From: Labilithrix sp.
GTDB taxonomy: Bacteria; Myxococcota_A; Polyangia; Polyangiales; Polyangiaceae
Assembly: GCA_019637195.1 (NCBI GenBank)
Contig: JAHBWA010000028.1
Span: 1 to 64,000 of the forward strand
Reading direction: 5' to 3'
Length of the DNA: 64,000 nucleotides
Made by a program: the position numbers and the translations under genes. The notes beneath the pieces are model-generated. The model was not told the origin of the DNA and ran no database searches. It saw only the letters and a program-made list of their open reading frames with translations. Positions 1-7,936 of the stretch are shown in pieces. How positions within the stretch are numbered: the stretch's first letter is position 1; each line of letters opens with the position of its first letter.

Positions 1-476
1 GCGCGCTTGTCGCGGAAGGAGACGCCCTCGCTCGGCGCGCAGACCAGCGCCGACGCGCCGCCCGAGACCAGCACGAGCATGAGGCGGTCCCGCGCTGCGC
101 ACGCGCGGGCGCGCGAGAGACAGCGCTCCGCGGCGTCGACGCTCCGCCGATCGGGCAGCGGGTGCGCCGCGAAGACCACCTCGACGCGCGGATCGCGCGC
201 GAGCGCCGAGATCTCCGTGCCGTCGGTCGTGACGACGAGGACATCCGCGATCGCGTCTCCCCATCGCGCGAGCGCGCCGATCGCCATCGACGGAGCGGCC
301 TTGCCGATCGCCACGACGGAGACCGCGCGCCGCGGACGCGCCGGCAACGCTTCGGCGACGCGCGCCGCCGAGGCGAGCCGCGCGAGCGCGCTCCGGACCG
401 CGTCCGCGACGACGCGCTCTTCGCGCGAGCGCGGGTCCGCGTCGGCGTCCCGGTCCGCGTCGGCGTCCCCGCTCAT
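1..476 (-). CDS. Glycerate 2-kinase, MOFRL family (3' end outside window)
   Basis: This gene reads off the left edge of the window, so only the first 158 codons are seen. It starts at ATG 476-474, which overlaps the TGA of the upstream gene as ATGA. The visible protein has an acidic, D/A-repetitive leader, then VVAIGKAAPSMAIGAL near residue 60 and LVLVSGGASALVCAP near residue 140. Both are hallmark segments of the N-terminal domain of MOFRL-type glycerate kinases, which phosphorylate glycerate in glyoxylate and serine-cycle metabolism. It is the last visible member of a four-gene ATGA-coupled unit, though its metabolic role has no obvious link to the others. The family call is firm; the exact product (2- versus 3-phosphoglycerate) is inferred from the family. 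Confidence 0.85.
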   Translation of the reverse strand, partial: MSGDADADRDADADPRSREERVVADAVRSALARLASAARVAEALPARPRRAVSVVAIGKAAPSMAIGALARWGDAIADVLVVTTDGTEISALARDPRVEVVFAAHPLPDRRSVDAAERCLSRARACAARDRLMLVLVSGGASALVCAPSEGVSFRDKR

Positions 477-1174
477 CGACGAGCCGTTTTCCTGCGATCC
501 CCGAGATCGACGACGTGGCCACCGAAGAGCTGCTGCCAGCCGAGCGCGAGGGTCAGGTAGAGCGCGCGATCGCTGGGCCCGTCGAGCGGCCCTCCCGAGA
601 GCGCGGCGTCGCTCCAGCGCACGCCGCCGTGGAGCGCGGCGAACGGTCCGCTCGCGGTCGCGAAGAACGGCAGCTCCACGCCGAGCCCCGCCTGGAGCCC
701 GGGGCGCGCCCCGAAGCGCGCTCCGGCGGGCTCGACGAAGACGGCGCCGAGCTCGAGCGCGAGGGAGTCGACGAAGAGGTCGAGGCGCGGAGCACCGCTG
801 TGTCGTCCCGTCGCCCAGCGCGCGAGGAACAGCGGCCGGAGCTCGACGCCGAGCGCGAGCACCCGCCGGGGCTCGGCCCTCGAGTCGACGACCGAACCGT
901 CCTCGTACGTGGCGAACAGCCCAGCCGTGGAGAGGTACCGGAACCGAAGATCCCCACCCACGCGCGGCCCGCGCGGCCCCACGGTGGCCCCGACGGCGGC
1001 GGCGACCCCGAGATCGCCGTCGAAGCGCCCGTGCGAAGCGTCTCGACCGGGGCGAGCTCGCTCCTCGGCGCGCGCGACGGCGGGTTCGGCGCGCTCCTCG
1101 GCGCGCGCGACGGCGGGAGCCGCGAGCACGCCCGAGAGCGTCGCGGCGGAGCAGAGCTTCCGCCACGTCGTCAT
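473..1174 (-). CDS. Exported hypothetical protein, possible outer-membrane barrel
   Basis: This 233-aa protein is not recognised. It begins with a clear signal peptide (basic MTTWRK, hydrophobic core, likely cleavage after AVARA near residue 25). A duplicated AVARAEERA stretch follows, encoded by a direct repeat in the DNA. The rest alternates short hydrophobic strands and turns rich in Gly, Arg and aromatics, as in small outer-membrane barrels or periplasmic beta proteins; that localisation is inference. The start codon ATG overlaps the TGA of the upstream HD gene, and the stop overlaps the start of the glycerate kinase, so translation is probably coupled on both sides. Confidence 0.7.
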   Translation of the reverse strand: MTTWRKLCSAATLSGVLAAPAVARAEERAEPAVARAEERARPGRDASHGRFDGDLGVAAAVGATVGPRGPRVGGDLRFRYLSTAGLFATYEDGSVVDSRAEPRRVLALGVELRPLFLARWATGRHSGAPRLDLFVDSLALELGAVFVEPAGARFGARPGLQAGLGVELPFFATASGPFAALHGGVRWSDAALSGGPLDGPSDRALYLTLALGWQQLFGGHVVDLGDRRKTARR

Positions 1175-2499
1175 CCGCCCGCGCCTTCGGGCGAAGCGGG
1201 ACCCTCTCCCGGCACGGCGAGCGCTTGCGCGATCTCGTCACGCAGCTCGGGAGCGACGATCAGACGGACGCGCGACATCACCTGCCCCGCGAGCCGCGCG
1301 AGGAGGAACGAGACGTCGCTGAGCGGCCTCGCCGGGCCCTTGGCGAAGACGACGACGAGCGGATCGGGCTCCGCACCGAACGGCGTGTCGGACGCGACGT
1401 CGAGCCCGACGTACAGCGTCGGATCGAGCCCGCGCGACCGCGCGATGTCCTGCGCCGTCTCGAACGCGCGCTGCCTGCCCTCCGGCAGCGCCTGCTCGCC
1501 GAAGAGCTCGTAGGTCTTGAACAGCTCGCGCATCCGCACGCGCCGCGCGATGTCCGCGAGCGACGCGTCCTTCGCGTCCTCCCACGCGCGCATCGCCACG
1601 GTGAGGACCGCGTCGTCGAGCTCGAGGTAGTCGGAGAGCGACGGAGCCTGTCCGTGCGCGGCGAGCTCGATCGCCCGAGGTGTCCCCGCGAGGCGCGTCC
1701 CGTCGGCGACGACCGCGCTGGCGTGCGCGAGCACCGTCCGGATCATCCACTCGGCGGCGCGCGTCGCCTTGTGCAGGTAGACCTGCTGGAACATGAACAG
1801 CCGCCCGAGGATGAACGCCTCGATCGCCGGCAACCCCTTCGCGCCGTCGATCGCGAGGCCCGGGGCCTTCCCCTTCTCGGCAGGCGCGAAGCGGAGGCTC
1901 CGGAAGAGCCAGTCGAGATCGAAGACGCCGTAGCGGACGCCGGTCGAGTGCGCGTCGCGGAGGAGGTAGTCGCACCGATCGACGTCGAGGGTGCCGCTCA
2001 CGGCGCGCGCCAGGTACGGCAGCGCGTTCTCGCCGCGGACGAGCGCGGCGACCCGGTCGGGCAGGCTCGGATCGACGGTCGCGAGCACCTTGTTCACGCC
2101 GGTCGACGGATCGAGGACGATGCGCTCGGTCCACTCCTCGTGGTGGGACGAGCCGGCGATCGCGTCTTCGAAGAGGTGCGAGAGCGGACCGTGCCCGACG
2201 TCGTGGAGGAACGCCGCGGCGAGCGCCTCCTGCGCGCGCTCGCTCGTGACCTGCTGCCAGAACGGCAGCTCACCGTGGATCTGCCGCAGCCGCGCCAGGA
2301 GCAGCTTCATCACGTGCGCCGCGCCGATCGCGTGCGAGAAGCGCGTGTGCTCCGCGCCCGGGAACGCGTACGACGCGACGCCGAGCTGCCGGATCCGGCG
2401 GAGCCGCTGGACCTCCGGCGTGTCCATCAGCTGGGGGACGAGGCTCTCCTCCTCCGACTCGAACGAGATGAGACCGTGGACGGCGTCACGCAGGATCAT
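1171..2499 (-). CDS. HD-domain phosphohydrolase (COG1078 / SAMHD1-like)
   Basis: The 442-aa product belongs to the HD superfamily of metal-dependent phosphohydrolases. It has an opening DAVHGLI segment, HTRFSHAIGAAHV (residues 51-63), the catalytic doublet in FLHDVGHGPLSH (H99-D100), and DVDRCDYLLRDAHSTG near residue 170. That arrangement is typical of COG1078 proteins related to YwfO and SAMHD1. Relatives hydrolyse dNTPs or other nucleotides, but the substrate here is unknown. I start it at ATG 2499, where the family N-terminus (MILRDAVHGL) begins and where ATGA overlaps the methyltransferase stop; a longer upstream reading is Arg-rich and unlike the family. The C-terminal 100 residues look like an accessory domain. 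Confidence 0.88.
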   Translation of the reverse strand: MILRDAVHGLISFESEEESLVPQLMDTPEVQRLRRIRQLGVASYAFPGAEHTRFSHAIGAAHVMKLLLARLRQIHGELPFWQQVTSERAQEALAAAFLHDVGHGPLSHLFEDAIAGSSHHEEWTERIVLDPSTGVNKVLATVDPSLPDRVAALVRGENALPYLARAVSGTLDVDRCDYLLRDAHSTGVRYGVFDLDWLFRSLRFAPAEKGKAPGLAIDGAKGLPAIEAFILGRLFMFQQVYLHKATRAAEWMIRTVLAHASAVVADGTRLAGTPRAIELAAHGQAPSLSDYLELDDAVLTVAMRAWEDAKDASLADIARRVRMRELFKTYELFGEQALPEGRQRAFETAQDIARSRGLDPTLYVGLDVASDTPFGAEPDPLVVVFAKGPARPLSDVSFLLARLAGQVMSRVRLIVAPELRDEIAQALAVPGEGPASPEGAGG

Positions 2500-3965
2500 G
2501 TCGAAGCTCCTCCGGCAAGCTCTGGGGCGCCGGCGCGCGCGCGGCCCCACGAGCCGACGCTGCCGTCGTCGCAGAAGACGCGGACGCAGAAGTTGGGGCC
2601 GCACGGGACGCGCGCCTCGAGCACCGCGGGGACGGGCTTCATGCCCGGCACGCGTTCGGCGTGCCACGCCGCGCGGAAGACGCCGCGCTCCTCGGTGCCG
2701 ACGGCCCACGCGAGCGGCTCGGCAGGCTGGATCAGGCGGACGCGGTCGTCCTCAAGCTGGACCTTCACGCCCTTCGCCTCGGGCGCGCGCGTGCCCGCAG
2801 TGTGCTCCACGCGGACGGGAGCGTCGTCTCGGAGGAGCCGCGCGCGCGCGGTGGCGATCGCGACGGGGCTCCGGTCGACGAGGATCGCGCGGCGCCCGAG
2901 CGCGTGCGCCGCGACCCCCGTGGTCCCGCTCCCCGCGAACGCGTCGACCACCCAGCTGCCCGGCTCCGTCGCGCACGCGACGATCCGCTCGAGCAGGGCG
3001 CGCGGCTTCTGCGTCGGGTAGCCGGTCCGCTCGGAGGGAGCGGCGTGCCGGAGCGGCGCGATGTCGGTCCAGAGCGCGTCCACGCGACGCTCTCGACAGA
3101 GCACGCCTTCGGCGTTCTTCGCCAGGAAGTACTTGATGTACACACGACCGCTCTTGGTCCGGTGAATGCGTCCCTCGGCGTCGAGCTTCGCGATCGACGC
3201 GTCGCTGTAGTCGCCGCGCGGCGCGCTCGTGAACGGGCGGCCCTCGTCGTCCCAGCGGATCGCGCCCGGCTCGATCGGCTCGAGGCGCGTCGGCGGGCGC
3301 AGCGTCGCTTGCTCGCGACCGTAGACGACGATGGTGTCGAGCGTACGACCGAACTGCGCGCTCGCCGCCTGACGGCCGAGGTTCGGCGCTCGGCGCCAGA
3401 CGATCTCGTTCAGGAAGGCGTCGCGACCGAGGATCTCGTCGAGGAGCGCGCGGACCAGGTACGCCGCGCGCCAGTCGAGGTGCACCCAGATCGTCCCGCG
3501 CGGCGACAAGAGCCTCGTCAGCGCGTCGAGGCGCGGCGCGAGCATGTCGAGGTAGGCGCCGACGCCGCCGCGCTCCAGAGACCAGCGGTCCTCGTACGCC
3601 AGCGTTCGGCGCGCGCGCCCGTCGGCGGGACCGTCGAGGCGGGCCTCGGCGACGTAGTCGCGATCCGAGGCGTAGGGCGGGTCGACGTACACGAGGTCGA
3701 CGAGACCCGCGAGCCCCTCGGCCTCGAGCGCGCCGATCGCGTCGAGGCCGTCGCCGTGGACGAGCCGGTGGGCGGCGCCTGGATCGCCGGCGATCTCGAC
3801 CGTCGTGAGCGCCTTCGCGGGAAGGATCGACGTGGGGGCCGGGTCCCCCTCACGCCACTGCCTCCCCGGCCAGGTGAGCCGCACGCGGTGCGGATCCGTG
3901 CGCCGCGGCTCTCGGGACGGGACGTTCGTAGGAGCCCGACGGGACACGAGTTCCGTAGATACCAC
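2496..3965 (-). CDS. DNA methyltransferase, beta-class N4/N6 amino-MTase
   Basis: This 489-aa protein is a site-specific DNA methyltransferase. The catalytic DPPY (residues 95-98, in DLVYVDPPYAS) comes first. A target-recognition region follows (about 190-310). The SAM-binding motif FAGSGTTG (343-350) comes last. This order is the beta class, which methylates adenine N6 or cytosine N4. PTQKP at 317-321 is another family landmark. The C-terminal 100 residues exceed the core enzyme and end in a Gly/Ala tail. The start is GTG 3965; the first 40 residues are weakly supported, so the true start may lie a little inside. No restriction endonuclease adjoins it, so it looks like an orphan methylase heading an ATGA-linked operon. 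Confidence 0.9.
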   Translation of the reverse strand: MVSTELVSRRAPTNVPSREPRRTDPHRVRLTWPGRQWREGDPAPTSILPAKALTTVEIAGDPGAAHRLVHGDGLDAIGALEAEGLAGLVDLVYVDPPYASDRDYVAEARLDGPADGRARRTLAYEDRWSLERGGVGAYLDMLAPRLDALTRLLSPRGTIWVHLDWRAAYLVRALLDEILGRDAFLNEIVWRRAPNLGRQAASAQFGRTLDTIVVYGREQATLRPPTRLEPIEPGAIRWDDEGRPFTSAPRGDYSDASIAKLDAEGRIHRTKSGRVYIKYFLAKNAEGVLCRERRVDALWTDIAPLRHAAPSERTGYPTQKPRALLERIVACATEPGSWVVDAFAGSGTTGVAAHALGRRAILVDRSPVAIATARARLLRDDAPVRVEHTAGTRAPEAKGVKVQLEDDRVRLIQPAEPLAWAVGTEERGVFRAAWHAERVPGMKPVPAVLEARVPCGPNFCVRVFCDDGSVGSWGRARAGAPELAGGAST

Positions 3966-4162
3966 GCCTCATCGACGAGAGGACGAGACCCATCCGATAC
4001 CGCGGGAGCGACTGGATCGCCGGAACACCAGACGCGCTTCGCGGGTTCATGCGCCACCCTGCCACAAAGCCCGCGTCGTGATGTCGAGCCGTACACACCC
4101 GCCGACAACCCCAGCTGAAGGCGCGCGGCGCGCGAATCGGTGCATGGAAGCGCGCTGCGATC

Positions 4163-4171
4163 TGGGATAAT
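4163..4171 (+). promoter_or_regulatory. Candidate extended -10 promoter element
   Basis: TGGGATAAT matches an extended -10 (TGn plus a TATAAT-like hexamer, five of six), in an AT-richer patch just before the plus-strand gene. No good -35 is visible, as is usual for extended -10 promoters. Transcription would start near 4178, which would favour ATG 4204 over GTG 4186 as the start of the next gene. Confidence 0.35.
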
Positions 4172-4185
4172 GATGCAAGGATTCC

Positions 4186-6285
4186 GTGGGGGCCACATTG
4201 CGTATGCCGCTCCGCTTGGTCGACATCCTGAAGGCGCTCCCGAAGACGGAGCTCGAGTCCTTGGTGTCGCGCCTCGGCGTCCGGATCGATCCCGCGAAGC
4301 GGCTCGATCCCCCGGCGCAGATCGCGCGCGCGCTCGTCGCGCTGCCCGAGCTGCGTGACCCCGCCAGGCTCCCGGCGCCGAGCGTCGAGCTGCTTCACCG
4401 CGTCGCAGAGGCGCGCGGCGTCCTGGTCGTAGCGAGCGTGCCGCCCGCGCTGCAGCCGCTCGCCGAGCGCGGCATCGTCTTCGCGCGCGCCGAGAGCAAG
4501 AGCCGCATCGAGCTCATGCTCCCGGCGGCGTACCTGGTCCAGCTACGCTCGTGGGAGGGCGAAGACCCGCGCGGCATCCGCGCGCTGCTCGCCCAGGCCC
4601 CGTTCGAGACGGTGAGCGCGATCGCCGGCCACTACCTCGGGCGCCCGGCGACTCCGCCGATCGCGCTCTCGCTCGAGACCGGGTGGGACACGCTCGGCGA
4701 TCCCGAGAAGCTCGCCGAGGAGATCGAGAAGCTCTCGGCCACCGAGCGCCGCGTCCTCGAGGGTGTCGAGGAGCTCGGCGGCGAGGTCGACACGGAGGAG
4801 CTGCTCGAGCTCGAACGCGAGCCGCTCCGCCTCCGCACGGCGTCGGGGGCCACGCCCTCGCGTCGCGGCGTCGGCTTCTCGCTCGAGCGGCGCGGGTTGC
4901 TCATCCCCGTTCACCCGAACCGGCACGTCGTGCCGACCGAGGTCGGGCAAATCATCGGCGCGCCGCGCCACGCCGAGCGCGAAGCGCGACGCCAGCAGGT
5001 GAAGAGCTTCGTCAGCGAAGGCGACCACGCGCCTCGACGCGCTCGCTTCTCGCAGGATCCGGCGCCGTTCGCGATGGCGCTCTCGCTCGCGGCGCGCGAG
5101 CCGGGCAACGAGGTCCGCGCCGGGATCGGCACGCCGAAGTCGCTCGTCACCAAGCTCGGCACGCGCTTCGGCCGTGACCCGTACCACGTCGCGCTCCTCA
5201 TCGCGCTGTCGCGCGCCGTGGGCCTCTGGGACGCGTCGGCGCTCAGCGCGAGCGCGCCGCCGGGCGCGCTCCACATCGGCGACCTCGCCAAGCTCCTCTT
5301 CAACGCCTGGCGGCGCGGCGGCGCGTGGGACGAGGCGCGCACCGAGCCCGAGACGCTCCGGCTACCGGCCGAGCAGCGTGACTCGAGCGCGAGCAGCGTC
5401 GTGCGCGAGCTCGTGCTCGAGGCGCTGCGCGACCTCGGCGAGAGCCGCTGGATCCCGTGGACGAGCCTCGAGGGTTACCTCTCGACGGACCACCGGATCC
5501 CCGGCGTCGACCGGCTGCTCCGCCGCTGGGCCGAGCGCGTCTCCGTCGAGGTGCCCGAGCCGATGGAGGTCGCGCGCCGAGTCGTCCTCGAGAGCCTCCC
5601 GGCCCTCGGCATCCTCGACCTCGGCGAAGACGACGGCGAAGACGCCGGCGGCGCCCCGCAGCTCGCGCTCCGGCTGACGCCGCGCGGCCGCGCGCTCGTC
5701 GCCGACAAGACGCCGGCCGAGGACGGCGACGCGTCGAAGTTCCTCGACACGCACGTCCTCCGCCTCGGGCCGACCGCGAAGGTCAGCTCGGTCCTCGGCA
5801 TCTACGGCTTCGTCGACGTCGGGCGCGTGGCGGAGTCGCTCGACCTCGTCGTCGCGCCGCAGACGCTCGCGCGGGCGCTGTCCGCCGGCTACGAGGCCGA
5901 CTCGCTCCGCCAGCGCATCGAGGCGATCGCGCCGCTGCCGGAGACGCTCTCGCGGACGCTGGCGCAGGCGAGCGTGGTGGTGGGCCGCGGAAGCTTCGTC
6001 CCGTCGATCGGCTTTCTGTGGGTCGACGACGCCAACGTGCGTGAGCTCTTGCGCACGCGCCGCTCGACCGCCGAGCTCTTCCTCGAGCCGTCGCCGCAAG
6101 GCGGCTTGCTCGTGTCCTCACAGGTCGATCTCGACCGGCTCGCGCGTCGCTGCCGGACGGTCGGCGTCGAGGTCACCGTCGAGGGCCAGGTCGTGCGGGC
6201 GCGCTCGATGCCGCCGCCGAACACGTCCGGCGAGCGACGCCGCTCGTCGTCGACGCGGATGCCGAAGCTCAAGACCGGAGAGTAG
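4186..6285 (+). CDS. Helicase-associated domain protein (XPB/Ssl2-N-like), putative
   Basis: The product is a 699-aa cytoplasmic protein without membrane segments or Walker motifs. Its C-terminal third (about 510-640) runs VLGIYGFVDVGRVAESLDLVV, then LPETLSRTLAQ, then GSFVPSIGFLWVDDANVRELL. This resembles the helicase-associated, XPB/Ssl2-N-like domain found in large bacterial proteins that lack the ATPase motor. That assignment is by pattern only and is tentative. The N-terminal part is a helical, winged-helix-like arrangement (LVDILKALPKTELESLVSRL). I use GTG 4186, preceded by AAGG five bases upstream; ATG 4204 is a serious alternative. It is divergent from the methyltransferase operon and convergent with lysA. 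Confidence 0.6.
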   Translation: MGATLRMPLRLVDILKALPKTELESLVSRLGVRIDPAKRLDPPAQIARALVALPELRDPARLPAPSVELLHRVAEARGVLVVASVPPALQPLAERGIVFARAESKSRIELMLPAAYLVQLRSWEGEDPRGIRALLAQAPFETVSAIAGHYLGRPATPPIALSLETGWDTLGDPEKLAEEIEKLSATERRVLEGVEELGGEVDTEELLELEREPLRLRTASGATPSRRGVGFSLERRGLLIPVHPNRHVVPTEVGQIIGAPRHAEREARRQQVKSFVSEGDHAPRRARFSQDPAPFAMALSLAAREPGNEVRAGIGTPKSLVTKLGTRFGRDPYHVALLIALSRAVGLWDASALSASAPPGALHIGDLAKLLFNAWRRGGAWDEARTEPETLRLPAEQRDSSASSVVRELVLEALRDLGESRWIPWTSLEGYLSTDHRIPGVDRLLRRWAERVSVEVPEPMEVARRVVLESLPALGILDLGEDDGEDAGGAPQLALRLTPRGRALVADKTPAEDGDASKFLDTHVLRLGPTAKVSSVLGIYGFVDVGRVAESLDLVVAPQTLARALSAGYEADSLRQRIEAIAPLPETLSRTLAQASVVVGRGSFVPSIGFLWVDDANVRELLRTRRSTAELFLEPSPQGGLLVSSQVDLDRLARRCRTVGVEVTVEGQVVRARSMPPPNTSGERRRSSSTRMPKLKTGE

Positions 6286-6304
6286 GCCGCGGTCGCGCTC
6301 CGAG

Positions 6305-6386
6305 AGCGTGAGGCGCCCTCCACCGAGGCGAGCGTGAGGCGCCCTCCACCGAGGTGAGCGAGCCCGACGCGCCCTCGGCCGAGGCG
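6305..6386. repeat. 26-bp intergenic tandem repeat, about three copies
   Basis: Between the convergent stops of the helicase-like gene and lysA, a 26-bp unit at 6305-6330 is repeated at 6331-6356 with one mismatch. A more diverged copy lies at 6361-6386, and the start of another follows. The core of each unit is GAGGCGCCCTCCACCGAG. No gene is seen in 6286-6417. Confidence 0.75.
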
Positions 6387-6417
6387 AGCGTGAGGCGGCG
6401 GGGCCGCAGACGCGCGA

Positions 6418-7716
6418 TCAGCGGCGATCGTCGACCCAGTCGGTGATCGGCTTGCGCGGATGGATCGTCGCGACGCTGCCGCCGCGGAGGAACACCTCCG
6501 CCGGGAGCGGACGGCCGTTGTAGCGGCTCGCCATCGAGTAGCCGTAGGCGCCCGCGTCGAGGAGCGCCACCTCGGCGAGATCGCCGTCGGGCAGGTCGTG
6601 CACGCCGAAGTCGTCCGAGCTCTCGCACACCGGCCCGACGACGCGGAAGGGCAAGAGGCGCGCGCCCTCCGCGAGGACGACCGGGACGACGCGATGCCGC
6701 GCCTGGTAGAGCGCGGGGCGCATCAGGTCGTTCATGCCGGCGTCGATCATCATCCAGCGACGCGTCGGCTCGCCCGCCGCGATCTTGCGCTGGATCACCT
6801 TGGCGAGGAGGACGCCGTGCGCGCCGACGAGCGCGCGACCGGGCTCGCAGTAGAGCGCCAGATCGCCGAGGCCGTGCTCACGCTGCGCGACGCGCGCTGC
6901 GCGGATGAAATCGGCGGGGCGGACGGGGCAGCCCTCGCCGTAGTCGATGCCGAAGCCGCCGCCGGTGTCGACGAACTCGAGGGCGAAGCCCGCGCGGAGG
7001 TCCTTCGCCGTCTCGAAGACGGCGCGCGCCGACGCGACGTAGGCGTCGACCGAGGTGAGCTGCGAGCCGGCGTGGGCCGTCACGCCCACGAGCTTGACGG
7101 AGGCTCTCGCGGCGTCGAGGGCGGCGACGGCGTCTCTGAGGCTCGGGAGCGGGACGCCGAACTTCGCCTCGTCGTGTCCGGTCGCGATGTAGCTGTGCGT
7201 GTCGAGCTCGTCGGTGTCGACGCCCGGGTTGATCCGCAGCGTGACGCGCGCGACGCGCCCCTGCTCGGCCGCGCGCGCCGCGATGCGCGGGATCTCCTCC
7301 ACGCTCTCGACGTTGATCGCGTGGATGCCTGCGGCGCCGACGCCGATCGCGAGGTCGAGCTCGTCGTCACGCTTTGCGACGCCGCTGTAGACGAGGCGCG
7401 CCGGCGAGACCCCGCAGCGCATCGCGAGGAGGAGCTCGGCGCCGCTGACGACGTCGGCCCCGCAGCCCTCCGCGACGAGCGCGCGCACGATCGGCCCCGC
7501 GCTGTTCGCCTTCACGGCGAACGCGACGAGGTGGGGCGCGCCCTCGAACGCATCCTCGAGCTCGCGCGCCTCGCGCGCCATCCCGTCGAGGTCGTAGACG
7601 TACGTAGGCGTGCCGACGCGTGCGCCGGCGTCGCCGCCGACCTCGGCCGATTGCCGTGAGAGATCGCTCAGCGACACCCCGCCGAGCGCGAGCTCTCCGG
7701 TCGGCAGGCGGCTCAC
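6418..7716 (-). CDS. lysA: Diaminopimelate decarboxylase
   Basis: LysA decarboxylates meso-diaminopimelate to L-lysine with PLP, the last step of lysine synthesis. The fold-III signature is complete: AFAVKANS with the PLP lysine at K69, HAGSQ, a glycine-rich phosphate loop (DTGGGFGIDYGEG), EPGRALVG, and the active-site cysteine in PVCESSDDFG. I start at GTG 7716, giving 432 aa, the normal family length, and opening with the usual MSRLPTGELALGGVSL-type N-terminus. An in-frame ATG at 7863 would add a 49-residue Ser/Gly/Ala leader whose codons lack the G/C third-position bias, so it is probably untranslated spacer. The gene is divergent from pyk. Confidence 0.93.
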   Translation of the reverse strand: MSRLPTGELALGGVSLSDLSRQSAEVGGDAGARVGTPTYVYDLDGMAREARELEDAFEGAPHLVAFAVKANSAGPIVRALVAEGCGADVVSGAELLLAMRCGVSPARLVYSGVAKRDDELDLAIGVGAAGIHAINVESVEEIPRIAARAAEQGRVARVTLRINPGVDTDELDTHSYIATGHDEAKFGVPLPSLRDAVAALDAARASVKLVGVTAHAGSQLTSVDAYVASARAVFETAKDLRAGFALEFVDTGGGFGIDYGEGCPVRPADFIRAARVAQREHGLGDLALYCEPGRALVGAHGVLLAKVIQRKIAAGEPTRRWMMIDAGMNDLMRPALYQARHRVVPVVLAEGARLLPFRVVGPVCESSDDFGVHDLPDGDLAEVALLDAGAYGYSMASRYNGRPLPAEVFLRGGSVATIHPRKPITDWVDDRR

Positions 7717-7936
7717 CGCCGGGCCGTGCGGCTGTCCCGCGACCGCCGCGCCAGCCGAGCCCGATGCCGCAGGTGCCCCCACGGAAGCGCCGCTAGACGA
7801 GCCAAATGACACCGCTGAGGCGGATCCGAACGCCAGCTTCGAGGACACGTTTGCGCCACCCATGAGGAGAAGCGTGCTTGTCGCACGGGCGACAGGGCTT
7901 GCCAAGCCCGACGCATCGGTGGATGCTCCCCCCCGC

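Noticed and set aside
7..3021. A 1,004-codon open frame on the plus strand
   Set aside because: It is antisense to the glycerate kinase, HD and methyltransferase genes, is extremely Arg/Ala-rich, and has no motif. Long stop-free antisense frames are expected at this G+C content.
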